A stretch of 64,000 nucleotides of DNA. Origin: Lentibacillus populi. Lineage in GTDB: Bacteria; Bacillota; Bacilli; Bacillales; Amphibacillaceae. The stretch covers positions 1 to 64,000 of the forward strand of contig BMJD01000023.1 of the NCBI GenBank assembly GCA_014642895.1, given 5' to 3'. Every line of letters begins with the position of its first letter. The stretch's first letter is position 1. Below are positions 44,974 through 54,055 of the stretch, piece after piece. Under the pieces are notes generated by a model that searched no databases, had not been told where the DNA came from, and saw only the letters and a program-made list of their open reading frames with translations. Made by a program: the position numbers and the translations under genes.

Positions 44974-45632
44974 TTCGTCACCTCATCTCCCCGGCGCATT
45001 TCATATTGCTCTAACCCTTTTTGACGGAGTTTGCAGGAAGGGCATTCCCCGCAACCTTCTCCTTTAATCCCGTTGTAGCAAGTTAATGTATGCTCTTTTA
45101 CAAATTCAAACGCACCAAGCTGATCACTTAATTCCCATACTTCCGACTTATCCCGCCACATTAATGGTGTATGTATCAAAAATTGATCATCCATCGACAA
45201 ATTTAAGGTTACATTAAGGGATTTGATAAAACTATCCCGACAATCCGGGTAACCACTAAAATCGGTTTCACTTACTCCGGTAATAATATGTTTGGCACCG
45301 GTTTGTTTTGCGAGAACAGCAGCAAAGGATAGAAATAACAAATTCCTGCCAGGCACAAATGTTGACGGCATCCCCTCGTCATCTGTAATTTCGATATCAT
45401 CGCGTGTTAAGGCATTTGGTGCCAATTGGTTTAACAGAGTCATGTCCAGTTCATGTTGCCGGACGTTTAATACATCACAAATCTCTTTTGCGCATTCCAG
45501 CTCTGCAATATGGCGCTGCCCATATTGAAATGTCACTGCTTCGACATGCGCAAACTCCCTCAACGCCCAAAACAGACATGTCGTGCTATCCTGTCCGCCA
45601 CTAAAAACAACTACTGCATTTTGATTATCCAT
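44970..45632 (-). CDS. queC: 7-cyano-7-deazaguanine synthase
   Basis: ATP-dependent conversion of 7-carboxy-7-deazaguanine to preQ0. The PP-loop FSGGQDSTT lies at residues 10-18, and the C-terminal zinc site has Cys185, Cys194, Cys197 and Cys200. [16 protein letters not shown] is another family block. Its 220 residues are usual. It is the first gene of queC-queD-queE, with GGAGAGGGG upstream; queF is not in this window. A preQ1 riboswitch lies 310 bases upstream, separated by the structured repeat. Confidence 0.93.
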   Translation of the reverse strand: MDNQNAVVVFSGGQDSTTCLFWALREFAHVEAVTFQYGQRHIAELECAKEICDVLNVRQHELDMTLLNQLAPNALTRDDIEITDDEGMPSTFVPGRNLLFLSFAAVLAKQTGAKHIITGVSETDFSGYPDCRDSFIKSLNVTLNLSMDDQFLIHTPLMWRDKSEVWELSDQLGAFEFVKEHTLTCYNGIKGEGCGECPSCKLRQKGLEQYEMRRGDEVTK

Positions 45633-45663
45633 TTCTTTTCCCCTCTCCTTTTGTTAAAAGTGA

Positions 45664-45878
45664 GTGTTCAAAAAGTTGCCGAATGAGAAGCAAGAAGGTC
45701 GAGGCGGCGTAGCTTTGAGCACCGGAATGTACATAAAAAGGTACATGAGGAGCGGGCTTGCACAGGAGGTGCTGACTTCTGCGTTGCCCACAGGACGTGG
45801 GCGGTTTTAGCAGAAGATCCCCTTCCGCCAACGACACGATTCGCCGCTTATCATTTGGTGACTTTTTGAACATCCTCT
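45664..45878 (+). repeat. Structured repeat, copy C, long form (215 bp) inside the queC leader
   Basis: The same ends and arms as copies A and B, but the 152-bp unit is expanded by 63 bases after GAGGAGCGG. The extra DNA forms a nested stem-loop: CTTCTGC (45776-45782) with GCAGAAG (45810-45816) enclosing GCCCAC (45786-45791) with GTGGGC (45797-45802). The copy lies between the preQ1 riboswitch terminator and queC, so it is part of the queC leader RNA whenever the riboswitch allows readthrough. Confidence 0.88.
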
Positions 45879-45906
45879 AAAAGGAAGAGATTCAAAAATT
45901 CACCAT

Positions 45907-45937
45907 AAAAAAAGACAGCACTAAGAAGCACGCTGCC
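45907..45937 (-). terminator. Riboswitch-controlled terminator of the que operon
   Basis: On the minus strand GGCAGC (45932-45937) pairs with GCTGTC (45914-45919), followed by seven or more Ts. It lies just downstream of the preQ1 aptamer and is its expression platform. Confidence 0.8.
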
Positions 45938-45943
45938 TTGTCT

Positions 45944-45981
45944 CCCTAGTTTTTTATAGAGGGATGGTTTCGAACCTCTCC
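45944..45981 (-). ncRNA. PreQ1 class I riboswitch
   Basis: On the minus strand AGAGGTTCGAAACCATCCCT is followed by CTATAAAAAACTAGGGAG. This matches the class I layout: P1 hairpin AGAGG/CCTCT, then an A-rich tail ending in CTA that folds back as a pseudoknot. It precedes queCDE as in Bacillus subtilis, with a terminator directly downstream. Confidence 0.92.
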
Positions 45982-46382
45982 TGCTTACATGCAGATTTTT
46001 GATTTAATTGCATATCTAGCTTAGCATGTATGAAAATTCCTGTCACGTGGATAGAAGCTTATTGGTATTAGAAATAACAAGATTTTGACGTATAATACTC
46101 TTCCATTTTATTAGTTCCTTAAGTAAAATACGTAGCACATCCATTTAAAATTAGTACGTGCCACACTCTGAAAATATTATAGTGCTAACAAAAAAATATC
46201 TTTTATTGGCATTGATTTTTCTGGGCAAGTTCTCCCCTTTTTTTAAATAAACATTGACTCCTTCTTCTAATTTTGCTATTTTATAAATAATTAGAATATT
46301 TATAATCAACTATTATGACATTTTTTAAGATATTTTACCCATTTGAAACGCCTCACATATTTCAGTAAGGAGAGATCACCAG
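45982..46382. other. Intergenic region between the que leader and the amidohydrolase
   Basis: It should contain the que promoter on the minus strand and the amidohydrolase promoter on the plus strand. For the latter TTGACT (46254-46259) and TATTTT (46277-46282) are 17 bases apart. AGTAAGGAGAG is the ribosome site. No other feature is recognised. Confidence 0.5.
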
Positions 46383-47999
46383 ATGAGAAAAATCTATACG
46401 AACGGAAATTTTTACACGTTCGATCAAGTAAAACCTGCCGTTGAAGCGGTTGTTGTGGAAAATGGCAGGTTTATTGACATGGGAACTACCGAAGACATGG
46501 TACTCAACTGGCAACGTCCAGAAGTTAAAACCATTGATTTACATGGAAAAACGGTAACTCCAGGGTTAATCGATAGTCATTTGCACCTTTCAGCAGTTGG
46601 ACAAAATTTCCTTAACTTGGATTTAACCGGTGTTGCATCCAAACAAGAAATGCTTCAGAAAATTCAACGGAAAGCCATAACATTAAAAGCAGGAGAATGG
46701 TTACAGGGAAGAGGCTGGGATGAAAATCTTTTTATCGATGGTGGTATTCCAACGATTGAGGAACTAGACAAAGCTTGTCCATCTCATCCGCTATTTCTTT
46801 CACGAGTATGTGGCCATGCTGCACTAGTAAATAGTAAGGCGCTAGAGGTTTGTCATTACCATCCATCGATGACGATACCTGAAGGCGGAACTATTGTGAT
46901 TGACGAACAAACGAAGAAGCCAACCGGTTTACTGTTAGAATCGGCTGCCGATCTTATAACCCAACATATACCTGAAAGAACGTATGATGAACTGAAAAAT
47001 ACCTTAAGACAGGCGATACAATTTGCCATCACAAAAGGGCTAACAAGTGTCCATACAAATGACCCGCTTTTTTTAGGTGGACTTAATCAAACGTATAAGC
47101 TTTACAATGAGTTGCTGAACAAGGAGCAACTAGGACTCCGCTGTAATCTATTAATCAATCATGAGTTTTTGAAAGATCTCAGGGAAAATGGAATGTATGC
47201 TGGTTACGGAAATGAAACATTGCAAATAGGTGCGATAAAGATTTTTGCCGATGGTGCACTTGGCAGGAGAACTGCCTTATTATCAGAACCTTATAGTGAT
47301 GCACCCGATGAATATGGGAAAGCTATGTTTGATCAAGACACACTTTACGAGATTGTTAAAAATGCTCGCTCGCTTTCGATGCCAACTGCCGTACATACGA
47401 TTGGTGACCAAGCACTTGAAAATGTATTGGATGTTTTGGATCAATTTCCGCCAGTTGCATACCGTGACAGGATTATTCATGTACAAGTGGCACACAACGA
47501 ACTCATCAAACGTCTGGCAACACCAAGCCGGATTGCAGACATTCAGCCCCGTTTTGTTGTCGGTGACTTTCCTTGGGTGGAGGACCGGCTTGGTGAAGAA
47601 CGAATTAAGCTTGCCTATGCCTGGAAAACGTTAATCGAATCTGGAGTTATTTGTGCAGGAGGCTCTGATGCACCAGTCGAACCGGTTGACCCGCTCCTGG
47701 GAATCCATGCTGCAGTCACAAGAAAGGTTCCCGGACAAACCCATAATGGCTGGAATGCAAAGGAAAAGCTTACAATGACGGAAGCTTTTCACTTATTTAC
47801 GAAAATGGGTGCCTATCCGACAAATGAAGAAACAGTAAAGGGAACTATTTCACGCGGGAAACTGGCAGACATGACCGTTTACTCCGCTAATCCATTTAAG
47901 ATGGAAGACCCAGATGCATTATTGAACACGGATATCGAAATGACCATTATTAATGGGGACGTAAAATACGAAAAAAGTCTGGTACCACAGGACCAATAG
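46383..47999 (+). CDS. YtcJ-like metal-dependent amidohydrolase
   Basis: A cytosolic hydrolase of the amidohydrolase family 3 (YtcJ/AepA group). Metal-site motifs are GLIDSHLHLSAVG (HxH), IKIFADGALGRRTA and TAVHTIGDQA, HVQVAH, and GSDAPVEPVDPLLGIHAAVTR with the conserved Asp. It has 538 residues, normal for the group, whose substrates are mostly unknown (N-acyl or N-formyl amines, amides). The AGCS amino acid symporter follows after 15 bases, suggesting release of an amino acid from an amide substrate, which is inference. A GGAGAG site precedes the ATG. Confidence 0.87.
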   Translation: MRKIYTNGNFYTFDQVKPAVEAVVVENGRFIDMGTTEDMVLNWQRPEVKTIDLHGKTVTPGLIDSHLHLSAVGQNFLNLDLTGVASKQEMLQKIQRKAITLKAGEWLQGRGWDENLFIDGGIPTIEELDKACPSHPLFLSRVCGHAALVNSKALEVCHYHPSMTIPEGGTIVIDEQTKKPTGLLLESAADLITQHIPERTYDELKNTLRQAIQFAITKGLTSVHTNDPLFLGGLNQTYKLYNELLNKEQLGLRCNLLINHEFLKDLRENGMYAGYGNETLQIGAIKIFADGALGRRTALLSEPYSDAPDEYGKAMFDQDTLYEIVKNARSLSMPTAVHTIGDQALENVLDVLDQFPPVAYRDRIIHVQVAHNELIKRLATPSRIADIQPRFVVGDFPWVEDRLGEERIKLAYAWKTLIESGVICAGGSDAPVEPVDPLLGIHAAVTRKVPGQTHNGWNAKEKLTMTEAFHLFTKMGAYPTNEETVKGTISRGKLADMTVYSANPFKMEDPDALLNTDIEMTIINGDVKYEKSLVPQDQ

Positions 48000-48014
48000 G
48001 AGGGGGATAATTTT

Positions 48015-49490
48015 ATGGGTGATATATTACAGGCCATCACATCGTTCCTATGGGGGCTCCCCCTCATCTTGACCATTCTCTTTGCCGGAGTATATTTTAC
48101 AATAGGAAGTAAACTGTTTCAGTTCGCTTATTTACCACATATTTTAAAAGAAACACTCATGAAGGTGTTTAAAAAGAAGGAATCTGACGCCGAATCAAAA
48201 GGAATCATTTCCTCGTTTGAAGCAGTGAGTACGGCAATCGGCGGTTCGGTAGGGGTTGCAAATATCGGTGGTGTATCCACGGCAATTGCTGTTGGCGGCC
48301 CTGGTGCGGTATTTTGGATGTGGATTTGCGCCTTGTTTGGCATGATCATCAAGACAGCTGAGGTAACGCTTTCCGTTCACTACCGAAACACCGATGAAAA
48401 CGGAGATCCATATGGCGGACCAACTTACTATATGGAAAAAGGGCTTGGGGAGGAAAGAAATTTTAAATACTGGATGATCCCTGCTGTTCTGTTTGGCTTT
48501 GGTATTTTTGGGACCTTCTTTGTAACCCTGCAAAATTACACTATTTCCGAAGCCGTAAGTTCAACGTTTGATATTGGCATGATCCCTGTTTCAATTACAC
48601 TGATGCTGCTCATTTATTATATGATTTACGGCGGCATTAAACACATTAGCAAAGTTGCAGCAAAACTTGTTCCATTTATGGTCTTGTTTTACGTGCTCGC
48701 CGGCATTTTTATTATTTTGAGCCACTTCAGCCAAATCGGAAATGTATTCTCCATTATTTTTCAAGGGGCATTTGGCGGGACCGCAGCAGTAGGCGGATTC
48801 ACAGGAGCAGCAGTTGCTCAGGTTATTCGCATGGGTCTAGCCAGATCAGTTTACAGTAATGAAGCCGGCTGGGGAACATCGCCTATGGTTCATTCTACAG
48901 CGAAGACAGATCACCCGGTAAAACAAGGAATTTGGGGTGCTTTTGAAGTTTTTGTGGATACCATCATTGTCTGCTCGATAACGGCATTTACGATTATCAT
49001 CACTGGCAAATGGGCCACAGGATTATCAGGTGCAGAACTGACCTTGTCAGCCTTTGAAGCCGGTGTTGGCGATTTCGGCCGGATTATTATTACCCTTTCC
49101 ATTTTCCTGTTTGGTTTAACAACTACATCAGGCTGGTACTTATATTACGAGATACTGCTTCGCCACTTGTTTAAAAACAAGAACGTAAAAATTAAAAAAT
49201 GGTTCTTAAAATTTTTTAATTGGTTTTATCCTATCCCAGGTACACTAATGGTCATTTATGCTGTCAGCTTTGGTCTGCCAGGTCAAACTATCTGGTATTT
49301 CGCGGATATTACATCGGCAATTCCAACCTTCATCAACGTCGTCGTCATTCTGATTTTAAGCAAAAAATTCTTCGCATTGCTTCATGATTACAAAGCAAGA
49401 TATTTGGGGATTGGAAAAATTGATCCTGATTTTGCATTGTTTTATGAGGATGAGAAGAAGGGTTCGGTGGATAAGAAGGATATTTTATAG
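48015..49490 (+). CDS. AGCS-family amino acid:cation symporter (alanine/glycine type)
   Basis: A membrane symporter of 491 residues with about ten to eleven helices. The family signature is visible as FEAVSTAIGGSVGVANIGGVSTAI (normally TALAATVGTGNIAGVATAI), then GGPGAVFWMWICALFGM. GLARSVYSNEAGWGTSPMVHSTAKTDHPVKQG is the conserved central motif. The altered first motif suggests a subgroup different from AlsT. AGGAGGGGG precedes the ATG; it shares a transcript with the amidohydrolase. Confidence 0.88.
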   Translation: MGDILQAITSFLWGLPLILTILFAGVYFTIGSKLFQFAYLPHILKETLMKVFKKKESDAESKGIISSFEAVSTAIGGSVGVANIGGVSTAIAVGGPGAVFWMWICALFGMIIKTAEVTLSVHYRNTDENGDPYGGPTYYMEKGLGEERNFKYWMIPAVLFGFGIFGTFFVTLQNYTISEAVSSTFDIGMIPVSITLMLLIYYMIYGGIKHISKVAAKLVPFMVLFYVLAGIFIILSHFSQIGNVFSIIFQGAFGGTAAVGGFTGAAVAQVIRMGLARSVYSNEAGWGTSPMVHSTAKTDHPVKQGIWGAFEVFVDTIIVCSITAFTIIITGKWATGLSGAELTLSAFEAGVGDFGRIIITLSIFLFGLTTTSGWYLYYEILLRHLFKNKNVKIKKWFLKFFNWFYPIPGTLMVIYAVSFGLPGQTIWYFADITSAIPTFINVVVILILSKKFFALLHDYKARYLGIGKIDPDFALFYEDEKKGSVDKKDIL

Positions 49491-49500
49491 GATTGATTTA

Positions 49501-49530
49501 AAAGCCACTAGATTCATGATCAAGTGGCTT
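49501..49530 (+). terminator. Probable terminator after the AGCS gene
   Basis: AAGCCACT (49502-49509) pairs with AGTGGCTT (49523-49530) around a 13-base loop. The following sequence, CCTTGAG, has only a weak T-run, so efficiency is uncertain. Confidence 0.6.
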
Positions 49531-49693
49531 CCTTGAGAATATTATTCAATCAAGATAAAAGAGTTGAAGGAATAAATGATTTGGTAACGGGATATAGAAA
49601 GCATCAATATCCGGATCGTCCAGTAATTTTTTCATAGCTATCATAGGATTATCTATGGTAAAAGTATCTGCAGACGCTTGTTCCTTTTCATTT

Positions 49694-49733
49694 AAAAAGC
49701 CGCAACTTTGTCCAATGTTACGACTTTTTAATA
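49694..49733 (-). terminator. Terminator of the CitM-type gene
   Basis: On the minus strand AAAAAGTCG pairs with CGGCTTTTT with G-T pairing, with GTAAC/GTTGC continuing the stem, and the T-run follows. It starts 5 bases after the stop codon. Confidence 0.65.
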
Positions 49734-49737
49734 GATG

Positions 49738-51081
49738 CTAAATTGCAATCACACCAACAATCAAGGCAATGATCAATAACACAATACTAAGTCCCCACAT
49801 CCACACAAGAGAATAGCGGATGTGACGTCCCATTTCCAGACCTGCCAAACCTAAAGCCAGCCAAAGTGCCGGGGAAAATGGACTGACAAATGTACCGACA
49901 ATGTTGCCAATAATCATGGCATAGGCAGTTGATAAGGAACCGATTTCAAAGCCTGTTGCAATTTGATCCACGACCGGAAGCAAAGCAAAATAATAAGCAT
50001 CCGTACTTAACAATAAGTCAAACGGTACACCGAAGAATCCAATAATAAGATGCAAGTATGGTGCAACGATTGCAGGCAGTACCTTTACAATATCTTTTGC
50101 AATCGAATCCAGCATTCCCGTTCCAGATAATATTCCTAAAAATGAGCCAGCCGCAAGAATAATCGTTGCCATCATTAACGCATTCGGTGCATGGGCACGA
50201 ATCCTGGCTATTTGATCGTTTACGTTCGGATAGTTAAGTGGCAAAGCAATACTGACACCTATCATGAAGGCAAAACCTGCCGGGATAATCCCCCAAACTA
50301 AAACACCAATAACAGCAATAGCTAATATAACGTTGATCCAAAGTAATTTTGGACGTGCAAGGGAGACATCTTTATCAGCAGCACTTGTATCTTCCACGGC
50401 AGGCTCATCATCAAAAACTGCCTCAGCAGTCGCAGCCAGCTCTATTTGACCATATCGCTTGGTGATTCTGCGCTTTTCCATATATCCGAGGAAAACAGCC
50501 AAGCCGATCATCAGCACCATCCCGATAGCCTGGATGGGGATGAGCGGTCTCCATAATTCGGTAACATCCATGCCTAAAACAGACGCAGTTCGCCCTAAAG
50601 GACCTGCCCATGGCAACATATTCATAATACTGGCACTTCCCCCAATTAATAAAAGCAGCAAATACGGATTCATTTTCAACCGTTTATACAGTGGAAGCAA
50701 TGCTGGAATCGTTATCAAAAAAGTTGATGCACCGGATCCATCCAATTGAGCAATTGCCGCAATAATCACACTTCCGACACTTACCGCGATAACATTCCCG
50801 CGTGAAATGGCAATCATTTTGTTGATTAACGGATCAAACAGTCCAGCATCCTGCATAATACCGAAAAACAGAATCGCAAAAATAAACATAATCACTACTT
50901 CAATAACATCAACAATTCCCTCATTAAAAAAGTCACCAATTGCCTCCATCCCGAATCCAGCAGCAAAAGCGCCGAGAATAGGGACTAAAACCAATGCAAT
51001 AATCGGCGTAACTTTCCCGCTTATAAGTAATAACACAATAATTAATATGGTTGCAAACCCGATTATACTAAGACTTAACAT
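49738..51081 (-). CDS. citM: CitMHS-family citrate/metal:H+ symporter
   Basis: Imports citrate complexed with a divalent metal (Mg or Ca type not decided). About 12 hydrophobic segments, 447 residues. Family landmarks include IFAILFFGIMQDAGLFDPLINKMI, AAIAQLDGSGASTFLITIPALLPLYKRL, and STDAYYFALLPVV. ATG 51081 is preferred to 51141 because AAAGGAGAAAG lies just upstream and the protein then begins in the first helix. A perfect cre site lies 37-50 bases upstream, and the CitS/CitT-type pair is encoded next to it on the same strand, as in Bacillus subtilis where CitST and CcpA control citM. Confidence 0.87.
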   Translation of the reverse strand: MLSLSIIGFATILIIVLLLISGKVTPIIALVLVPILGAFAAGFGMEAIGDFFNEGIVDVIEVVIMFIFAILFFGIMQDAGLFDPLINKMIAISRGNVIAVSVGSVIIAAIAQLDGSGASTFLITIPALLPLYKRLKMNPYLLLLLIGGSASIMNMLPWAGPLGRTASVLGMDVTELWRPLIPIQAIGMVLMIGLAVFLGYMEKRRITKRYGQIELAATAEAVFDDEPAVEDTSAADKDVSLARPKLLWINVILAIAVIGVLVWGIIPAGFAFMIGVSIALPLNYPNVNDQIARIRAHAPNALMMATIILAAGSFLGILSGTGMLDSIAKDIVKVLPAIVAPYLHLIIGFFGVPFDLLLSTDAYYFALLPVVDQIATGFEIGSLSTAYAMIIGNIVGTFVSPFSPALWLALGLAGLEMGRHIRYSLVWMWGLSIVLLIIALIVGVIAI

Positions 51082-51117
51082 CTCTTTCTCCTTTCCGCTT
51101 TCCTCAAAAATCATAGA

Positions 51118-51131
51118 TGAAAACGTTAACA
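51118..51131. promoter_or_regulatory. cre site (CcpA) upstream of citM
   Basis: TGAAAACGTTAACA matches the cre consensus TGWAARCGYTWNCW at all 14 positions. Its position between the CitT-type regulator gene and citM predicts glucose repression of citrate uptake. Confidence 0.8.
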
Positions 51132-51316
51132 GATTATCCAAAAAAAAAGATCTTTTCTTTTTTTGATATTAAAAAAATACCATGGATAAAGCGGGGGAGA
51201 AACCTTCTTGTCATAAGTGATTTATTCGCTATATTTTGCATTTTGTTCATAAGTTTCACAGGTCGGTAGCAGGACATGACTTCCGTATTAAAACCACGTC
51301 AGCGATAGACATAGTT

Positions 51317-52018
51317 TTAATTTCGAATATATTGCCGCTCAGGTCTGCCAACGGTCCCATATTTTAGTGTTGTCCGAATTTCTTTAATCGACACCAAATA
51401 TTCCAAATAGCGACGGGCAGTGGAACGGCTTGTGCCGATTTGCTTACTCAATTCTACAGCAGTGATTCCGTCTCCCTTTTTATCTGCCAATAAATGGGTA
51501 ACCTCGTCCAACGTAATCGGATCAATCCCCTTTGGCAAATGGTGATTCGACTTTTCGGCAGAAACGGAAAAATCACGTACTCCGGTAATGAAATCAATAT
51601 CCGCTTGCTCCATTGCTTCCTTCGACGCCAGAAATTCGTGCTGTTGTTTGTAACGTCGTAACGTTTGGTTAAAACGGCTCGCATCTGCTGGTTTTACAAT
51701 ATAATCAAAAATACCAGCCCGCAAAGCCTTCGTAACTGTTTCTTCTTCTTTGGCAGCTGTCACAATCACGATATCCATGGCTCGATAGGTTGTACGAAGC
51801 CGCCAAAGCAATTCCAGGCCTTCCACATCGGGTATATAGATGTCCAGTATAATCAGGTCTGGCTGACGCTCTTTGTTTTGCAGATGGGCGAATGCTTCCT
51901 TCGCCGTTTTCACGCAATCCTGAACAACAAACCCTTCTACTTTTTCAACAAATTGACGATGAATAGCTGCAATCCGAAAATCATCTTCTACAATGAGTAC
52001 ATGAAACTTTTCATTCAT
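51317..52018 (-). CDS. citT: CitT/DcuR-type response regulator
   Basis: A two-component regulator of 233 residues. The receiver domain has the acidic pair in VEDDFRI (Asp11, Asp12, with Glu10), phospho-Asp59 in LIILDIYIPD, Thr in VIVTAAKEE and Lys in YIVKPAD. The C-terminal helix-turn-helix reads ELSKQIGTSRSTARRYLEYL, ending in VGRPERQY, as in the CitT/DctR/MalR branch. It overlaps the kinase gene by eight bases. Position next to citM indicates control of citrate transport. Confidence 0.88.
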   Translation of the reverse strand: MNEKFHVLIVEDDFRIAAIHRQFVEKVEGFVVQDCVKTAKEAFAHLQNKERQPDLIILDIYIPDVEGLELLWRLRTTYRAMDIVIVTAAKEEETVTKALRAGIFDYIVKPADASRFNQTLRRYKQQHEFLASKEAMEQADIDFITGVRDFSVSAEKSNHHLPKGIDPITLDEVTHLLADKKGDGITAVELSKQIGTSRSTARRYLEYLVSIKEIRTTLKYGTVGRPERQYIRN

Positions 52019-53657
52019 TCTTATCTTCTCCTTTATCCTTAGGCAGGATTATCACAAAGCAGGCACCACCCAGTTCTCCGTCTTCCAGCATAATTGCTCC
52101 GCCTATATCCTGTAGCATACGATTACTTAGTGGTAAGCCTGTCCCACGATGGGAACCAGTCTTTGTAGAAAATCCCTGTTCAAAAATATGGGCTGCGTCT
52201 TCCTTTGCAATACCCGGGCCAGAATCTTCTATCTCGATTAATACATCTTCTCCAATATCCGTAAAGAAAATAGAAATTACCCGTTTGCCCTCTATGTTTC
52301 TTACTGCCTCCATTGCATTTTCGATCAAATTCCCAAGCGCCGTCAGCAGTGCGTCCTGTTTTTCCCCATTGAAACAATAAGCAAGCTGACTATCTGGGTC
52401 AACGGACATGGTGATACCAAGTTCATTTGCCTGATTAAATTTACCTTGCAGGAGGCCGTGAATCATCGGATCTGCAACATGATCCAGCAGAAACTGGGAC
52501 CATTCCTGCTGCACATTATTTTCCTTTTTGATAAAATCGATCGCTTCCTGTTTTTGATCTAACTGAAGCAAGCCTAGAATAGTATAAAGCTTGTTGGAAA
52601 ATTCATGGGTCTGCGCGCGTTGTGCATTGGCAAATTGTTTAATTTGCATGAGTTCATTTGTCAGATGCGCAAGTTCCGTTTTTTTACGAAAAGTCGACAC
52701 GGCACCAACAATTCTTTTATCCTGATAGATTGGCATCCGGTTTACCAGCACAATATTTTCTCCAAGAACCATTTCCCTATTATAATGGCTTTCTCCATGT
52801 TGTAAAACTGTAAATAAATCCGTATGTCGCAATAGTTCCTTAATTGGTCTGCCCAGGAACTGATTGTCTTGGTCAATTTGTTTGAATAGAATCCACTGTG
52901 CCGCCACATTCATCATCGTAATTGTACCTTTTTCATTTACTGCAATAATCCCTTCGTGTGTAGACTGCAAAATTGCTTCCTTTTGCACTAATAAATCGGA
53001 AATTTCCTCTGGTTCCATGTCTGATAACAGCTTTTTAAGGTAATTTGAGATGAAAATGGCACCAATAATCCCAAGTAAAGTAATTGCTACAAGTGTGAGC
53101 CATAATGATTTGCTCTGATTTTTGATAATACCTTGTACATCATGATTCAAAAAACCAACAGAAACAACGCCGATAATTTCCCCATTATCTGCAAAAACAG
53201 GCACCTTTCCCCGTATCGACAATCCGAGCGATCCAACTCTTTTCGATATGTAGGACTCCCCTTTTAGCAAGGCTCGCTCATTATCACCGCCGATCATCTT
53301 TTTCCCGATTTGATTGGCCTCTGGATGGGAATAGCGGATCCCCTCTCGATTTCCGACAACGATAAATTCAGCTTCTGTATCTTGTTGAATCGGCGTTACA
53401 ATCTGCTGGATGACCGATGCAGGATCTTCCAGTTGAAAAGCCTGCTTAATTTCTGGGATATTAGCAACACTTTGCGCCACACTCAATGCACGTTTGCCGA
53501 TTTGATCTTCCATGGTAGTGGAAATAAAAGAACGAAGAAATAAGCCGAAAATGACAAATATCCCGATAATCAGCAAACTTATCAAGGCAATCATTTTTAG
53601 CTTTAAGTTAAATTTTATTTTTGGGTGGATAACTGGCTTCTTGGATGTATGAATCAT
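52011..53657 (-). CDS. citS: CitS/DcuS-type sensor histidine kinase
   Basis: A membrane sensor of 548 residues for extracellular di- or tricarboxylates. Membrane helices at about 20-45 and 185-207 flank an outside Cache/PASp-like domain (residues 46-184, with RYSHPEANQIGKKMIGG). A cytoplasmic PAS (about 222-325), the SpoB-like dimer domain with His351 in QRAQTHEFSNKLY, and an HATPase domain (NLIENAMEAV, EDSGPGIA, GTGLPLSNRML) follow. The RxxxHEFxNK box is the CitA/DcuS signature. It is transcribed ahead of its regulator. Confidence 0.88.
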   Translation of the reverse strand: MIHTSKKPVIHPKIKFNLKLKMIALISLLIIGIFVIFGLFLRSFISTTMEDQIGKRALSVAQSVANIPEIKQAFQLEDPASVIQQIVTPIQQDTEAEFIVVGNREGIRYSHPEANQIGKKMIGGDNERALLKGESYISKRVGSLGLSIRGKVPVFADNGEIIGVVSVGFLNHDVQGIIKNQSKSLWLTLVAITLLGIIGAIFISNYLKKLLSDMEPEEISDLLVQKEAILQSTHEGIIAVNEKGTITMMNVAAQWILFKQIDQDNQFLGRPIKELLRHTDLFTVLQHGESHYNREMVLGENIVLVNRMPIYQDKRIVGAVSTFRKKTELAHLTNELMQIKQFANAQRAQTHEFSNKLYTILGLLQLDQKQEAIDFIKKENNVQQEWSQFLLDHVADPMIHGLLQGKFNQANELGITMSVDPDSQLAYCFNGEKQDALLTALGNLIENAMEAVRNIEGKRVISIFFTDIGEDVLIEIEDSGPGIAKEDAAHIFEQGFSTKTGSHRGTGLPLSNRMLQDIGGAIMLEDGELGGACFVIILPKDKGEDKNE

Positions 53658-54055
53658 GAATGGATAGCTCCCCTGACGTTACGAATTGAACTGTTTCTAT
53701 TGTAATTATAACACGGCAAAATTTAGCTCTACGATTATGAAGGAAGTGCTATAATACTATTCAAGAGAATCTGCTAAATTCACCTGACCATACACTACTT
53801 ACGGGGGAGTTAAATAAATAAGCTTGTTTAAATAGTTAATAAGCTCCTATGACATGTATGGATATTATTCGATAAAACCAGGGAAGTATATGGACTCGGT
53901 CTCAAACTGGAATTGGAAAAATTTAATCCGAAATTGAGCAACAAAATTAAAGAACCAGGAACATCTGAAGTGGCCAAGTTTTACTAGTATTTTTGTATTA
54001 ATTCACTCTAAGCCTTTCTGTTCTTTAGTCAACCACGTCATGATCCAATACCTCC
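53658..54055. other. Intergenic stretch between the citS and DASS carrier genes
   Basis: The citS promoter should lie near 53690-53780 on the minus strand. 53880-53990 has a short open stretch ending at TAG 53986-53988 without start or ribosome site; it may be a gene remnant but no family is recognisable. No terminator for the DASS carrier gene was found. Confidence 0.4.

Noticed and set aside
45625..45873. 82-codon minus-strand frame upstream of queC
   Set aside because: It is the long repeat copy read in frame, with the same peptide as in copy A. Not a gene.
48195..48533. Minus-strand frame opposite the AGCS gene
   Set aside because: No ribosome site or domain, and lies fully within conserved AGCS motifs.
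53880..53988. Small gene before citS
   Set aside because: Only about 35 open codons ending at TAG, with no start codon plus ribosome site and no recognisable family.
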